Assembly (NCBI GenBank): GCA_030604165.1 | Contig: JAUVWK010000051.1 | Coordinates: forward strand, 1-12,288 | From: Alphaproteobacteria bacterium | GTDB lineage: Bacteria > Pseudomonadota > Alphaproteobacteria > UBA828 | Length of the DNA: 12,288 nucleotides | Direction of reading: 5' to 3' | Shown: positions 11,890 through 12,288 of the stretch, one piece after another | How the letters are laid out: the number at the start of each line of letters is the position of its first letter | Position numbering within the stretch: position 1 is the first letter of the stretch | The notes under the pieces: model-generated | Database searches by the model: none | What the model saw: the letters and a program-made list of their open reading frames with translations, nothing else | What the model was told of the DNA's origin: nothing | Made by a program: the position numbers and the translations under genes

Positions 11890-12288
11890 ATGCGCGTCGA
11901 TCTATTCGATTTCGACCTGCCACGGGAGCGCATCGCGGCGCGCCCGGCCGTGCCCCGAGACAGCGCGCGTCTGCTCGACCTGTCCGACGCCGCCCTGGCG
12001 CGCGACCGCCGGATCGGCGAGCTGCCCGCCCTGTTGCGCGCGGGCGACGTGATGGTGTTCAACGACACGCGCGTGATGCCGGCGCGCCTGATGGGGCGGC
12101 GCGGCGCGGCGCGCATCGAGATCACGCTGCAAAAGCGTGTCGATGCGGCCACCTGGGATGTCTTGGCGCGGCCCGCGAAGCGCCTCAAGGCGGGCCAGAC
12201 CGTGGACTTCGCGGCCGACTTCTCGGCCACCGTGGTGCAGCGCGACGGCGGCGCGGTGCGGCTCCGCTTCGGCTGCCGGGACGCTGCC
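11890..12288 (+). CDS. queA: QueA, S-adenosylmethionine:tRNA ribosyltransferase-isomerase (partial, cut by window edge)
   Basis: The first 133 codons of an open frame that runs off the right edge. The N-terminus VDLFDFDLPRERIAARP, then DSARLL and VMVFNDTRVMPARLMG, is diagnostic for QueA, which transfers the ribosyl part of S-adenosylmethionine to 7-aminomethyl-7-deazaguanine in tRNA to give epoxyqueuosine. The family is about 340-360 residues, so well over half lies outside. The ATG at 11890 has GGAGAG at 11875-11880, nine bases upstream. It follows coaD by 67 bp on the same strand with no convincing terminator, so gyrA-coaD-queA may be one transcript. The usual next gene is tgt, which cannot be seen here. 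Confidence 0.95.
   Translation, partial: MRVDLFDFDLPRERIAARPAVPRDSARLLDLSDAALARDRRIGELPALLRAGDVMVFNDTRVMPARLMGRRGAARIEITLQKRVDAATWDVLARPAKRLKAGQTVDFAADFSATVVQRDGGAVRLRFGCRDAA

Overview
The window looks like housekeeping chromosome from a high-GC alphaproteobacterium. The gyrA-coaD-queA order, a hopanoid-pathway HpnE, TrmFO, and a phytoene-synthase-fold protein resembling the mitochondrial complex I factor NDUFAF6 all fit a Rhodospirillales-like or related lineage. The exact family cannot be read from sequence alone. There are eight complete protein genes and one (queA) cut by the right edge. I see no rRNA, tRNA, CRISPR array or phage, and no gap between genes exceeds 300 bases.

Layout. Positions 1-241 hold no gene. 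They contain an imperfect palindrome (23-167) whose ends sit in CTAG sites, as expected of a MITE moved by an IS630/mariner-type transposase, followed by a perfect 13-bp stem-loop (194-234). On the minus strand follow a four-helix membrane protein of the PuuD/Urate_ox_N family (242-772) and a 64-residue single-helix protein with an acidic tail (834-1028), probably a two-gene operon with its own promoter. hpnE (1118-2377, minus) is next. Divergent from it is the phytoene-synthase-fold gene (2515-3375, plus), which has lost the catalytic aspartates. It meets trmFO (3392-4756, minus) tail to tail. trmFO lies 34 bp downstream of uvrA (4791-7691, minus), and the two are probably co-transcribed. uvrA is divergent from ssb (7884-8339, plus). 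Then come gyrA (8486-11308), coaD (11301-11822, overlapping gyrA by 8 bp) and the start of queA (11890 onward), all on plus.

How the genes work together. uvrA, ssb and gyrA serve DNA repair, single-strand protection and supercoiling. trmFO and queA modify tRNA (m5U54 and queuosine). coaD makes dephospho-CoA. hpnE finishes squalene for hopanoids.

I found no clearly new defence or metabolic system. The points most worth following are the MITE-like palindrome, the NDUFAF6-like reassignment of a gene that automatic annotation would probably call squalene synthase, the PuuD-like membrane protein without cytochrome c beside a tiny acidic membrane protein, a stem-loop at the predicted 5' end of gyrA mRNA before a TTG start, and the fact that three proteins (the small membrane protein, UvrA, GyrA) end in charged tails encoded by in-frame tandem repeats.
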